From Subdoligranulum variabile (GTDB lineage Bacteria > Bacillota > Clostridia > Oscillospirales > Ruminococcaceae), in contig SFOX01000036.1 in the NCBI GenBank assembly GCA_004552305.1, positions 1 to 13,360 of the forward strand: 13,360 nt of DNA, read 5' to 3'. The translations under genes and the position numbers were made by a program. Below the pieces are notes generated by a model. It saw only the letters and a list, made by a program, of their open reading frames with translations. It was not told the DNA's origin and did not search any database. Shown here in pieces: positions 5,980-13,193 of the stretch. Within the stretch, counting starts at the first letter, position 1, and each line of letters starts with the position of its first letter.

Positions 5980-7788
5980 ATGAAAAAGCGCCTGTGTACG
6001 GCAGTTTTGGCGCTCTGCCTGAGTGTGATGCCCGTGGGCGCGGCGTTTGCCGAGCAGGAGCCGCCCAGCACACAGCCCGCCACCGAAACACAGCAGCTGA
6101 CCGAAACGCCGCCCGGCACGCCGGAGGAACTGCCGACCGCTTCGCCAACCGAAACGCCGCCCGCACAGCCCGAACCCACGGCGACACCCGAACCCACGGC
6201 AACACCCGAACCCACGGCGACACCCGAACCTACGGTATCGCCCGAACCCACGGCGACACCCGAACCTACGGCATCGCCCGAACCTACGGCAGCGCCCGAA
6301 CCTACGGCAACGCCCGAACCCACGGCGTCGCCCGAACCCACGGCGACACCCGAACCCACGGCAGCGCCCGAACCCACGGCGTCACCCGAACCCACGGCGA
6401 CGCCCGAACCCACGGCTGCCCCGACACCGGAGATTTCCCCGCAGCCCACGCCCGCCGCAGAACCGGACGAGCCGGACGCCACCGCGCAGGGGATCGTCCG
6501 CTGGCAAAGTCTGCCCGCCCCCGCGCAGGGACGCCGGACAAGCATCAGCTTTTACCTCAACCTGTATAACCGCATTGCCAACTACGGCGGCACCTCGCAG
6601 GGCATCGAAATCGAAAACTTCACCCAAGGGCTGGAATCCGGCGAGCTGACCGACCACCCGGCGCAGTTTTTCTGTGAGGAAAGCGCCGGGCAGTACATTG
6701 TGGCGCAGGGCAACTCCGCCGGCAGCGCACTGGACGTGGATGCCCGCATCCGCACGCTGGCAACCGGGCTGGAGGGGTTCCGCTATGCGGCGTTCCCCAG
6801 TGATGCCCAAATTTTTGCGCTGATACGCAGCAATTTTGACTACTACACCAAAGGCAAGGGCATCCGCATAGACGGTGCCGCCGTCAACGCCGCCGATTTG
6901 ACCACTGACAAATACACAATTCGCTGGTATGTGTTCAAGTACGACACCAGCGATGCCTGGCACGTCGATGGCATTCTGGTGCCGCGCTCCGGTCAGCTGA
7001 CCGTCACCAAGGTGTTTGCGGGGCGCGACGCCCCCACCGGGTTTTCGGTGATGGTGGACGGCAGCTACCAAGGCGCGGCAAACCGATACGAGCTGCAGAT
7101 GCGGCCCTACACCGAGCTGGACGACGCCGCGCCGGGCTACCGCAGCCGTACCGTGGGCGCGGACGGCAGCGTGACCTACGTCTGGCAGGTGGATGTCTAC
7201 GATGCCGTCTACCGCGTGCGCGAAAACGGCGCGGCTGCCGACGGCTACACGCTGGACGCTGCCTACGAAAAATTCGAAAACGGCGCAGCGACTCAGCGCC
7301 TCCCCTACCCCGAAACGGGCGTTGCGGTGCAATGCACCACCGCGGCCGCCGACGAGGGCGCGGCACGCCAAAGCGTGACGCTGTACAACCGCTACCAAGC
7401 CAACCGCACGGTCACAGTCAGTAAGCGGGTGCGCGGTCCCGCGGCGGACGTCAACCAGGTGTTTTCCTTTACCGCGCAGGTCAACGGCGAGGCGGTGTCC
7501 TTTGCCCTGAAAAACGGCGAAAGCTGCACCCTGCCGGGCTTGGCACCGGGTGACACCGTGACCGTGCGCGAGGATTCCGCCCCCGGCTACACGGCGGGCT
7601 ATGCCGTCAACGGCGGCGATGTCCAAACGGGGGCGCAGGTCACGCTGCAGGCGGGGGACACGGTGGAATTTATCAACACGGCGCCGGGCGTACCGGACAC
7701 TGGGCTGCCCCCGGCGCACGGCGCACTGCCGCTGCTGTTGCTGGCTGCCCCGGCGCAATGGCTGCGGCGCAGGGGGTCACGCCGATGA
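5980..7788 (+). CDS. Sortase-anchored pilus tip or adhesin protein with PEPT repeats
   Basis: This 602-residue secreted surface protein has a signal peptide, residues 1-24, ending AAFA before Glu25. A Pro/Thr/Glu stalk follows, with 14 hexapeptide units of the form xPEPTA (63-146). A central domain (about 176-337) contains IRWYVFKYDTSDAWHVDGIL (314-333), a pattern seen in clostridial pilin-like proteins. Two Cna-B/SpaA-like domains follow (about 338-476 and 477-569). Each has a plausible isopeptide triad: Lys344/Glu415/Asn470 and Lys482/Glu531/Asn566. The C-terminus has VPDTG (571-575), a hydrophobic stretch and RRRGSRR, a sorting signal with a non-canonical LPxTG motif. A strong purine-rich site (5965-5973) precedes ATG 5980. 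As first gene before sipA-like and fctA-like genes it occupies the position of streptococcal cpa. The tip role is inferred; no thioester motif was recognised. Confidence 0.85.
   Translation: MKKRLCTAVLALCLSVMPVGAAFAEQEPPSTQPATETQQLTETPPGTPEELPTASPTETPPAQPEPTATPEPTATPEPTATPEPTVSPEPTATPEPTASPEPTAAPEPTATPEPTASPEPTATPEPTAAPEPTASPEPTATPEPTAAPTPEISPQPTPAAEPDEPDATAQGIVRWQSLPAPAQGRRTSISFYLNLYNRIANYGGTSQGIEIENFTQGLESGELTDHPAQFFCEESAGQYIVAQGNSAGSALDVDARIRTLATGLEGFRYAAFPSDAQIFALIRSNFDYYTKGKGIRIDGAAVNAADLTTDKYTIRWYVFKYDTSDAWHVDGILVPRSGQLTVTKVFAGRDAPTGFSVMVDGSYQGAANRYELQMRPYTELDDAAPGYRSRTVGADGSVTYVWQVDVYDAVYRVRENGAAADGYTLDAAYEKFENGAATQRLPYPETGVAVQCTTAAADEGAARQSVTLYNRYQANRTVTVSKRVRGPAADVNQVFSFTAQVNGEAVSFALKNGESCTLPGLAPGDTVTVREDSAPGYTAGYAVNGGDVQTGAQVTLQAGDTVEFINTAPGVPDTGLPPAHGALPLLLLAAPAQWLRRRGSRR
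6166..6417 (+). repeat. 18-bp coding minisatellite, 14 units
   Basis: Fourteen in-frame 18-bp units of the form CCCGAACCCACGGCG/A encode the xPEPTA stalk of the surface protein. Synonymous and first-position variation (Thr, Ser or Ala at the x position) shows the array is not fully homogenised. Unit gain or loss would keep the reading frame and change stalk length. Confidence 0.92.
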
Positions 7789-8297
7789 CCCCCGCCACCG
7801 AAACACCGCCCCGGCGGGCAGTGGGGGCATTTTTGCGGCATCTGGCGGCGTTGGTCGGGCTGCTTTGGCTGACCTTTGGCGTTTGCTTTGGGGTGATGCG
7901 CGTGCCGGATACCGCGATGGAGCCTGCCCTGCACGCCGGGGATTTGATTTTATACGAACGCAGACCGCGGCAGATCCGCGGTGGGGAGGTGCTTGTGTAT
8001 GAAGCGCAAAACGCGGTGCATCTGGGGCGCGTGGCGGCGCAGGCGGGTGATGTGGTGGCAATCACCCCCGATGCCGCCCTGATGGTAAACGGCAGCACCG
8101 TATTGGAAACCGACATCTACTTTGCCACCCCTGCGTTTGCGGGCGGGGTGACCTATCCGCTGACGGTGGCGCAGGACGCGCTTTTTCTGCTGGGGGACCA
8201 CCGCACAGCCGCCTTGGACAGCCGAACCTTCGGCACTGTGCCGACTGCCGCCGTGCGCGGGCGGGTGCTGGCGGTCCTGCGGCGGCAGGGGCTGTGA
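7785..8297 (+). CDS. SipA-like inactive signal peptidase homologue for pilus assembly
   Basis: This 170-residue type I signal peptidase fold has an N-terminal membrane helix (about 12-38). Box B reads PDTAMEPALHAGD (41-53), with Ala44 where the catalytic Ser of S-M-x-P belongs. Box C/D reads HLGRVAAQAGD (79-89), with Gly81 in place of the general-base Lys of K-R-V. The structural motifs GDHR (137-140) and DSRTFG (145-150) are kept. Loss of both catalytic residues suggests a non-proteolytic role. Streptococcus pyogenes SipA is a signal-peptidase-like protein that has likewise lost both and is needed for pilus polymerisation. The ATG at 7785 overlaps the upstream stop (ATGA) and has AGGGGG (7771-7776) eight bases before it. 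An in-frame ATG at 7758 is less likely. Confidence 0.85.
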   Translation: MTPATETPPRRAVGAFLRHLAALVGLLWLTFGVCFGVMRVPDTAMEPALHAGDLILYERRPRQIRGGEVLVYEAQNAVHLGRVAAQAGDVVAITPDAALMVNGSTVLETDIYFATPAFAGGVTYPLTVAQDALFLLGDHRTAALDSRTFGTVPTAAVRGRVLAVLRRQGL

Positions 8298-8338
8298 TGC
8301 CCAAAACCCACAACGACGAACCAGGAGGAACCACATTG

Positions 8339-9346
8339 ATGAAACACTTACCCAAATTGTTGTCCGCCCTTACCGGGGCTGCCGTGCTGACGGCGGCACT
8401 TTCCACCGCCGCCTTTGCCGCCCTGCCGGTGCAGGAGTCCGCCGTGCAGTTTACCAAGACGATCCATCTGACCGATGCCGATGCCGTCAGCCCGGCGGGT
8501 ACGGTGCTGTTTACCGTGGAACCCGGCGCGGCAGGGCAGGAGGCTGACGCCAAGCCCGGTTTGGCAGAGCATCTGCAAAGCCGCACGGTGCAGGCTGTCT
8601 TTGCGGGCGGCACGGCGGGCGATGCCGCTGCTACCGCCGACGTGGGGCTGGTACTTACGCAGTTTACCGCGCCGGGGCTGTACTATTACACCGTCACCGA
8701 GCAGGACGCCGGTGTGGCGGGGCTGGATACCGCCGCAGAGCCGCAGGTGCTGAAGGTGCGCATCGTCAACGCCGACCCCGAAAACCCCGACGGCAAGACC
8801 TTTGCCGTGGACAGCGCCGTGCTGGTGGGGGCAGACGGCACCAAGACCGAAGGCTTTGTCAACACCTACACCACCCACACGCTGACGCTGCAAAAGCAGG
8901 TGCGCGGCACCTTTGCCGACCGCGACCGCGCCTTTGACTTTACCGTCGAGCTGACCGACCCCGACGACACGCCGCATATGGCAGCCGTCAACGTGACGGT
9001 CAACGGCGAGAGCCGCCGCGTGGATTTTGCCGACGGTAAGGCGAGCTTTACCCAAAGCATCCGCCCGGGTGAGGACATTGTCATCTCCGGCTTGCCCGCC
9101 GGAACCCGCTACACCGTGACCGAAACCGGCGCCGACGACTACACCACCGCGTGGAGCAACGACCCCGAAAACACCGCCAAGACCTCGGCAGACAACGTTA
9201 TGCCCGATGCCGACGCCGCCCTGACGGTGACCAACACCAAAAATGCGACGCCGCCCACCGGTCTGACCGACAACCCCGCCGCCTACGCCGGGCTGCTGGC
9301 GCTGGGCGCTGTGGGTACCGTGGCGCTGCGCCGCCGCAAGAACTGA
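8339..9346 (+). CDS. Major backbone pilin, FctA/Spy0128-like, two isopeptide domains
   Basis: This 335-residue secreted pilin probably forms the shaft. Signal peptide residues 1-27 end in AFA. Domain 1 (about 33-178) has Lys40 in the first strand, Glu121 in YYTVTEQD and Asn175 in FVNTY. Domain 2 (about 180-302) has Lys186 in TLQKQV, Glu262 in YTVTET and Asn299 in TVTNTK. These are the expected Lys-Glu-Asn triads for intramolecular isopeptide bonds. The C-terminus has PPTGL (305-309), a hydrophobic segment (about 313-329) and RRRKN, a non-canonical sorting signal. The start is ATG 8339, with AGGAGG at 8323-8328, the strongest ribosome site in the operon, as expected for the most abundant subunit. 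A GTG at 8294 and ATG at 8297 lie upstream in frame, but the mature signal sequence begins at 8339. It sits between sipA-like and sortase genes, like fctA in streptococcal FCT regions. Confidence 0.88.
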   Translation: MKHLPKLLSALTGAAVLTAALSTAAFAALPVQESAVQFTKTIHLTDADAVSPAGTVLFTVEPGAAGQEADAKPGLAEHLQSRTVQAVFAGGTAGDAAATADVGLVLTQFTAPGLYYYTVTEQDAGVAGLDTAAEPQVLKVRIVNADPENPDGKTFAVDSAVLVGADGTKTEGFVNTYTTHTLTLQKQVRGTFADRDRAFDFTVELTDPDDTPHMAAVNVTVNGESRRVDFADGKASFTQSIRPGEDIVISGLPAGTRYTVTETGADDYTTAWSNDPENTAKTSADNVMPDADAALTVTNTKNATPPTGLTDNPAAYAGLLALGAVGTVALRRRKN

Positions 9347-10083
9347 TGCGCGCGGGCGGTGGCGCGTGGGTGTCGGCACTGGCAGACGCAGGCGACCGCT
9401 TGGTGGGGCTGGCGGCGGGGTGCCTGTTTTCGGTGCTGCTGGTGTTCAGCGGCTACTGCCTGTGGGATTCGGCAACCGTGGCATACGGGGCGCTGGTAAC
9501 GCCGCAGCTGCGCAAGGCAAAGCCGGAGCCGGACAGCCCCACCTTGGCGGAGCTGCAGGCGCAAAACCCCGATGTCTGCGGCTGGCTGACGCTGGACGGC
9601 ACCCACATTGACTATCCCGTGGTGCAGGGCGCGGACGATCTGGAGTATGTCAACAAGGCGGCGGACGGCAGCTTTGCCTTGTCGGGCGCGGTGTTCTTGA
9701 GCGCCGCCAACCGGGCGGATTTTTCCGATGCGTACAATCTGCTGTATGGGCATCATATGGAAAATGGTGCGATGTTTAGCGATTTAACGCGGTTTTCTGA
9801 GAGCGAATACTTTTCCGACCACACCACCGGCACCCTGTATGCCGAGGGAACATCCTACGAGCTGCAGGTGTTTGCCTGCGTGCTGACCGACGCCTACGAC
9901 CCGGTCGTGTATACCCCAAGCACCGACCCGGCGGCGCTTGCGGGGTATATCCGCGCCCACGCCGTGCAGTACCGCGACCCGCCCGAAAACTGCCGGGTGG
10001 CGGCGTTTTCGACCTGTGACAACAGCCGCACCAACGGGCGCGTGGCGGTGTTTGCCGCCCTGAAAGGAGGGGACACGGAATGA
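9346..10083 (+). CDS. srtB: Class B sortase, probable pilus polymerase
   Basis: This 245-residue membrane transpeptidase should join pilin subunits at their sorting motifs. It has an N-terminal membrane helix (about 20-42). The class B signature NPDVCGWLTLDGTHIDYPVV (74-93) is present. The catalytic His is in LYGHHM (His136), the Cys in FSTCDN (Cys224) and the Arg in TNGRVAVF (Arg232). Length matches class B (about 240). The ATG shares one base with the stop of the pilin gene (TGATG), which implies translational coupling. An open frame extends upstream to 9151, but that part overlaps the pilin gene in another frame and is not real. Streptococcal FCT pili are also polymerised by a class B enzyme, so the context agrees. 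Confidence 0.93.
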   Translation: MRAGGGAWVSALADAGDRLVGLAAGCLFSVLLVFSGYCLWDSATVAYGALVTPQLRKAKPEPDSPTLAELQAQNPDVCGWLTLDGTHIDYPVVQGADDLEYVNKAADGSFALSGAVFLSAANRADFSDAYNLLYGHHMENGAMFSDLTRFSESEYFSDHTTGTLYAEGTSYELQVFACVLTDAYDPVVYTPSTDPAALAGYIRAHAVQYRDPPENCRVAAFSTCDNSRTNGRVAVFAALKGGDTE

Positions 10084-10640
10084 AATTCTGGCAGCTGATC
10101 CCGGCGGCGCTGTTGTGCCTGCTGCTGCCGCTGCACGCTGCGGCGGCGGACACCTGCACCTTGGCGGCGCTGCCGGTAAGCGTCAACTGCGCCTGTACCG
10201 TCACGCTGGAGCCGCTGGACGGCGCACCGCCGCCCGGCACGGCGCAGCTGCACATCACGGACGGGCAGGGCAGCTTTGGGGGCTTTGTCTACACCGCGCC
10301 TGGCGATTACCGCTACCGCCTGCGGATGACCGGCACCGATGCAAGCGGGTTTTTGCCCGATACAACGTCCTATCTTGTTACGGTGCAGGTCACCAACGGC
10401 GAACACGGCACCCTGACACCCGCCGTATATGCGGTTCGGGAACAGGATTCCGGGAAGGAAAAAGCCGCCGCGCTGCGCTTTACCGCCCGTGCATTGCCCG
10501 CCAAACCCGCACCCGCCCCGGCGGGGCAGACACAGCGACGCACGGTGCTGGCGCAAACCGGGCAGCTGCGCTGGCCCATCCCGCTGCTGTGCGGCGGCGG
10601 GCTTGCCGGGCTGCTGCTGAGCCAACGAAAACGCCGATGA
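10080..10640 (+). CDS. Small minor pilin, FctB-like, with LAQTG sorting signal
   Basis: This 186-residue secreted protein has signal peptide residues 1-23 and one FctA-like beta domain (about 26-137) containing GSFGGFVYTAPGDYRYRLR (64-82), the usual pilin-domain core. A Pro/Ala linker (140-149) leads to LAQTG (157-161), a hydrophobic segment and QRKRR. The isopeptide Lys of the first strand and the Asn of the last strand are absent (VSVNCACTVTL and ALRFTA at those places). Three cysteines (26, 37, 39) cluster at the N-terminus instead. Position and size match FctB, the basal pilin of streptococcal FCT pili. A base or anchor role is inferred. AAAGGAGGGG (10063-10072) precedes ATG 10080, which overlaps the sortase stop. 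Confidence 0.82.
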   Translation: MKFWQLIPAALLCLLLPLHAAAADTCTLAALPVSVNCACTVTLEPLDGAPPPGTAQLHITDGQGSFGGFVYTAPGDYRYRLRMTGTDASGFLPDTTSYLVTVQVTNGEHGTLTPAVYAVREQDSGKEKAAALRFTARALPAKPAPAPAGQTQRRTVLAQTGQLRWPIPLLCGGGLAGLLLSQRKRR

Positions 10641-11146
10641 TGCGCCGAATTTTTCGCACACTGGGCGGGGTGCTGCTGGCGTGCGGCTTGGCACTGGCGG
10701 GCTACAACCAGCAACAGGATGCCGCGGCAGTGCGGGCGTCGCAAACGCTGGTGCGCTGCTACACCGCGCCCACGGCAGCACCGAACGCTGATACCACGCA
10801 AGGCGTGCTGGAGCTGCCGACCTTGGGGCTTACCCTGCCCGTGCAGCCCGCCTGCACGCCGGAAACACTGCAAAACGGACCTTGCCGCCAGTTCGGCAGC
10901 GCGGCGCAGGGGGACTTGGTCGTGGCGGGACACAATTACCGCAGCCAGTTCGGCAAGCTGAACCGCCTGTGCGCGGGCGATGCCGTGACCTTTACGGCGG
11001 GGGATGCCGTGTACGCCTACACGGTGCAGACGCTGCGCGTTGTGACGCCGGACACCGACCTGCAGGGCGAAGCACCGCTGGTTTTGTACACCTGCACCGA
11101 TTCGGGCGCGGAGCGTCTGGCGGTATTTTGCGACAGGCAGGGGTGA
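10637..11146 (+). CDS. Second, compact sortase
   Basis: This 169-residue sortase has an N-terminal membrane segment (about 8-23). GVLELPTLGLTLPV (56-69) matches the start of the sortase beta-barrel. AGHNYRSQFGKLNRL (97-111) holds catalytic His99, and LVLYTCTDSGAERLAVF (148-164) holds Cys153 and Arg160. It lacks the class B insert and is shorter than classes A and B. It looks like the small clostridial sortases near classes D/E, and I cannot fix the class. It starts within the stop of the minor pilin gene (ATGA) with a second ATG just after, and no strong ribosome site is visible. As last gene it may anchor the basal pilin or finished pili to the wall; that role is inferred. Confidence 0.88.
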   Translation: MMRRIFRTLGGVLLACGLALAGYNQQQDAAAVRASQTLVRCYTAPTAAPNADTTQGVLELPTLGLTLPVQPACTPETLQNGPCRQFGSAAQGDLVVAGHNYRSQFGKLNRLCAGDAVTFTAGDAVYAYTVQTLRVVTPDTDLQGEAPLVLYTCTDSGAERLAVFCDRQG

Positions 11147-11161
11147 GATAACAGCAAATTT

Positions 11162-11191
11162 GCAAAGGAGGGGGCTTGCCCCCTCCTTTGC
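11162..11191 (+). terminator. Likely terminator of the pilus operon
   Basis: The perfect inverted repeat GCAAAGGAGGGGGC-TT-GCCCCCTCCTTTGC begins 15 bases after the last sortase stop and is followed by TTTGCG. The stem is very strong but the U-tract is short. It resembles the AGGGGTC palindromes downstream, so it may be a repeat-derived terminator. The rest of 11192-11283 holds A/T-rich DNA, with a TATAAT at 11235-11240 lacking a clear -35. Confidence 0.7.
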
Positions 11192-11283
11192 TTTGCGTAT
11201 ACGCGCCCGATAGGCACGGCGCGAACGCCTATATTATAATAATGTAGAACCCTATAAAATTTTGAAAAATTTTCCCAAAATGC

Positions 11284-11312
11284 TTGCATAATTACACAAT
11301 ATGTGGCATAAT
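11284..11312 (+). promoter_or_regulatory. Promoter of argF with GCATA repeats
   Basis: TTGCAT (11284-11289), a 17-base spacer and CATAAT (11307-11312) form a good sigma-A-type promoter about 40 bases before the ribosome site. GCATA recurs at 11286, 11306, 11317 and 11339; the first two are GCATAAT spaced by 20 bases. These might be operator half-sites, for example for an ArgR-type repressor, but they do not clearly match a known ARG box. Confidence 0.65.
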
Positions 11313-11355
11313 ATACGCATATTTTTACAAGAATACTGCATAGGGGGACACCAAA

Positions 11356-12348
11356 ATGAACTTACAGGGACGCGATTTTTTAACACTGCTGGACTATTCG
11401 CCCAAAGAAATCGAATATCTGCTGCAACTGGCAGCCGAGCTGAAAGCCAAAAAGAAGGCGGGCATCGCCCACGATGTGCTGCGCGGCAAAAACGTGGCGC
11501 TGATTTTTGAAAAAACCTCCACCCGCACCCGCTGCTCGTTCGAGGTCGCCGCCCACGATTTGGGGATGGGCAGCACCTATCTGGACCCCACGGGCAGCCA
11601 GATCGGCAAAAAGGAGTCCATCGCGGACACCGCGCAGGTGCTGTCCGGTATGTTTGAGGGCATCGAATACCGCGGCTACGGGCAGGAAATTGTGCAGCAG
11701 CTGGCGCAGTATGCCACCGTGCCGGTCTGGAACGGGCTGACCAACGAGTACCACCCCACCCAGATTCTGGCAGATTTTTTAACAATACAAGAGCATTTCG
11801 GGCATTTGCAGGGACTGAAATTCGTCTATATGGGCGATGCACGCTACAATATGGGCAACAGCCTGATGATCGGCTGCGCCAAGATGGGGCTGGATTTTGT
11901 CGCCTGTGCGCCCAAGGCGTACCATCCCGCGCCCGCGCTGGTGCAGACCTGCCGCGAACTGGCAGCCCAAAGCGGCGGTTCCGTCACCCTGACCGAGGAC
12001 ACCGACGCCGTCGCCGGGGCGGATGTGGTCTACACCGACGTGTGGGTCAGTATGGGCGAGCCGACACAGGTCTGGGCAGAGCGCATTGACGCGCTGGCGG
12101 GGTATCAGGTGAACGCCGCGCTGATGCAAAAGGCCAAGCCCACGGCAATTTTTATGCACTGCCTGCCCGCCTACCACGACCACAACACCGCCGTCGGCAA
12201 GGAGATGGGCGAAAAATTCCACCGCGATGCGATGGAGGTCACCGACGAGGTGTTCAACGGTGCGCAGTCGGTGGTATTTCAGGAGGCTGAAAACCGTATG
12301 CACACCATCAAAGCCGTTATGGCAGCTACCTTGGGCGCACAGTTTTAA
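11356..12348 (+). CDS. argF: Ornithine carbamoyltransferase
   Basis: This 330-residue cytoplasmic enzyme makes citrulline from ornithine and carbamoyl phosphate in arginine synthesis; the family also includes catabolic ArcB. The carbamoyl-phosphate motif STRTR (55-59) is followed by RCSFEVAAHDLGM, then YGQ (108-110), HPTQ (133-136), the ornithine-binding DVWVSMGE (228-235) and the catalytic HCLPA (268-272). All key residues appear intact and the length is normal. ATG 11356 follows AGGGGGA (11342-11348) at good spacing. It seems to be transcribed alone. No arc genes are visible, so an anabolic role is favoured but not proven. No T-rich terminator follows; the first strong palindrome comes about 30 bases after the stop. 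Confidence 0.96.
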   Translation: MNLQGRDFLTLLDYSPKEIEYLLQLAAELKAKKKAGIAHDVLRGKNVALIFEKTSTRTRCSFEVAAHDLGMGSTYLDPTGSQIGKKESIADTAQVLSGMFEGIEYRGYGQEIVQQLAQYATVPVWNGLTNEYHPTQILADFLTIQEHFGHLQGLKFVYMGDARYNMGNSLMIGCAKMGLDFVACAPKAYHPAPALVQTCRELAAQSGGSVTLTEDTDAVAGADVVYTDVWVSMGEPTQVWAERIDALAGYQVNAALMQKAKPTAIFMHCLPAYHDHNTAVGKEMGEKFHRDAMEVTDEVFNGAQSVVFQEAENRMHTIKAVMAATLGAQF

Positions 12349-12581
12349 GGCACGGGGGAGCTGGCACCACTCCGTAGGGGCGGGGCAAGCCCCGCCCGCG
12401 ACCGTATAGTATAATGAATATTACGGGTACTCTGTAGGGGCGGCATATATGCCGCCCGTTGCAGCCGCCCCGGCAATGCAACCTAACGGGTAAACGGCAC
12501 GGAACGGTCAAGACCGTTCCCTACAAACCTGCCAAAAATGGGTGCTTTGCCTATAACTGCTTACCTTCTGATTATTCGTAG

Positions 12582-12601
12582 GGAGGGGTCAAGACCCCTC
12601 C
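12582..12601 (+). repeat. GTAGGG palindrome, AGGGGTC type, intact in unit 1
   Basis: GGAGGGGTC-AA-GACCCCTCC is preceded by GTAG. The same palindrome with a TT centre lies at 12839-12858 (unit 2, preceded by GTAA). Its unit 3 counterpart is split by the 65-bp element: left arm 13096-13104, right arm 13170-13178. Confidence 0.85.
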
Positions 12602-13104
12602 TTGCTGTTTTGCGGTTACCGCAACACACAAAATCCACCACTCCGTAGGGGCGGGGCACGCCCCGCCCGCGACCGTATGTTATAACGAATATTACGGGTT
12701 AGCTTGTAGGGGCGGCATATATGCCGCCCGTTGCAGCCGCCCCGGCAAATCGATCTAACGGCTAAACGGCACGGAACGGTCAAGACCGTTCCCTACAAAC
12801 CTGCCGGAAATGGGTGCCTATTGACCGTCTATTCGTAAGGAGGGGTCTTGACCCCTCCTTACCGTTTTGCGGTTACCGCAACACACAAAATCCACCACTC
12901 CGTAGGGGCGGGGCATGCCCCGCCCGCGACCGTATGTTATAATGAATATAACGGGTTAGCTTGTAGGGGCGGCATATATGCCGCCCGTTGCAGCCGCCCC
13001 GGCAATGCAACCTAACGGGTAAACCGCACGGAACGGTCAAGACCGTTCCCTACAAACCTGCCAAAAATGGGTGCCTATTAACCGCCTATTCGTAGGGAGG
13101 GGTC

Positions 13105-13169
13105 TATCTCCGCGCTAAGAGCCGCCGCTGTGCGGCGGTTGCGCTCCGAAACGCGCCTGCGGGCGCAGT
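13105..13169. mobile_element. 65-bp two-hairpin insertion element, copy 2
   Basis: This copy is identical to 5619-5683 except for one base (CGCGCT versus CGCGCC). It lies exactly between the arms GGAGGGGTC and GACCCCTCC of an AGGGGTC palindrome, replacing the two-base centre seen in units 1 and 2. The uninterrupted copies in the same array give a natural pre-insertion reference. No obvious target duplication is seen beyond the palindromic arms themselves. Confidence 0.75.
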
Positions 13170-13193
13170 GACCCCTCCTTACCGTTTTGCGGT

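Noticed and set aside
5784..6545. Minus-strand Gly/Ser/Val-repeat protein
   Set aside because: The repeat is the complement of the PEPT minisatellite in the surface protein, which has a signal peptide, domains and a sorting signal on the plus strand.
6640..6720. Thioester adhesion domain in the surface protein, as in Cpa
   Set aside because: There is a Cys in FFCEES, but no convincing Gln-containing partner motif was found.
7785..8297. Active signal peptidase I (lepB)
   Set aside because: Fold motifs are present but both catalytic positions are substituted (Ala44, Gly81), so enzymatic activity is not supported.
8294..8338. Longer N-terminus of the backbone pilin from GTG 8294 or ATG 8297
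   Set aside because: It would place 14-15 polar residues before the signal peptide. AGGAGG at 8323-8328 supports ATG 8339.
9151..9345. N-terminal extension of the class B sortase
   Set aside because: It is read through the backbone pilin gene in another frame, is Arg-rich and has no sortase features; ATG 9346 leads straight into the membrane anchor.
10115..10636. N-terminal extension of the second sortase
   Set aside because: It is an out-of-frame reading of the minor pilin gene; ATG 10637 within ATGA fits the operon's overlap pattern.
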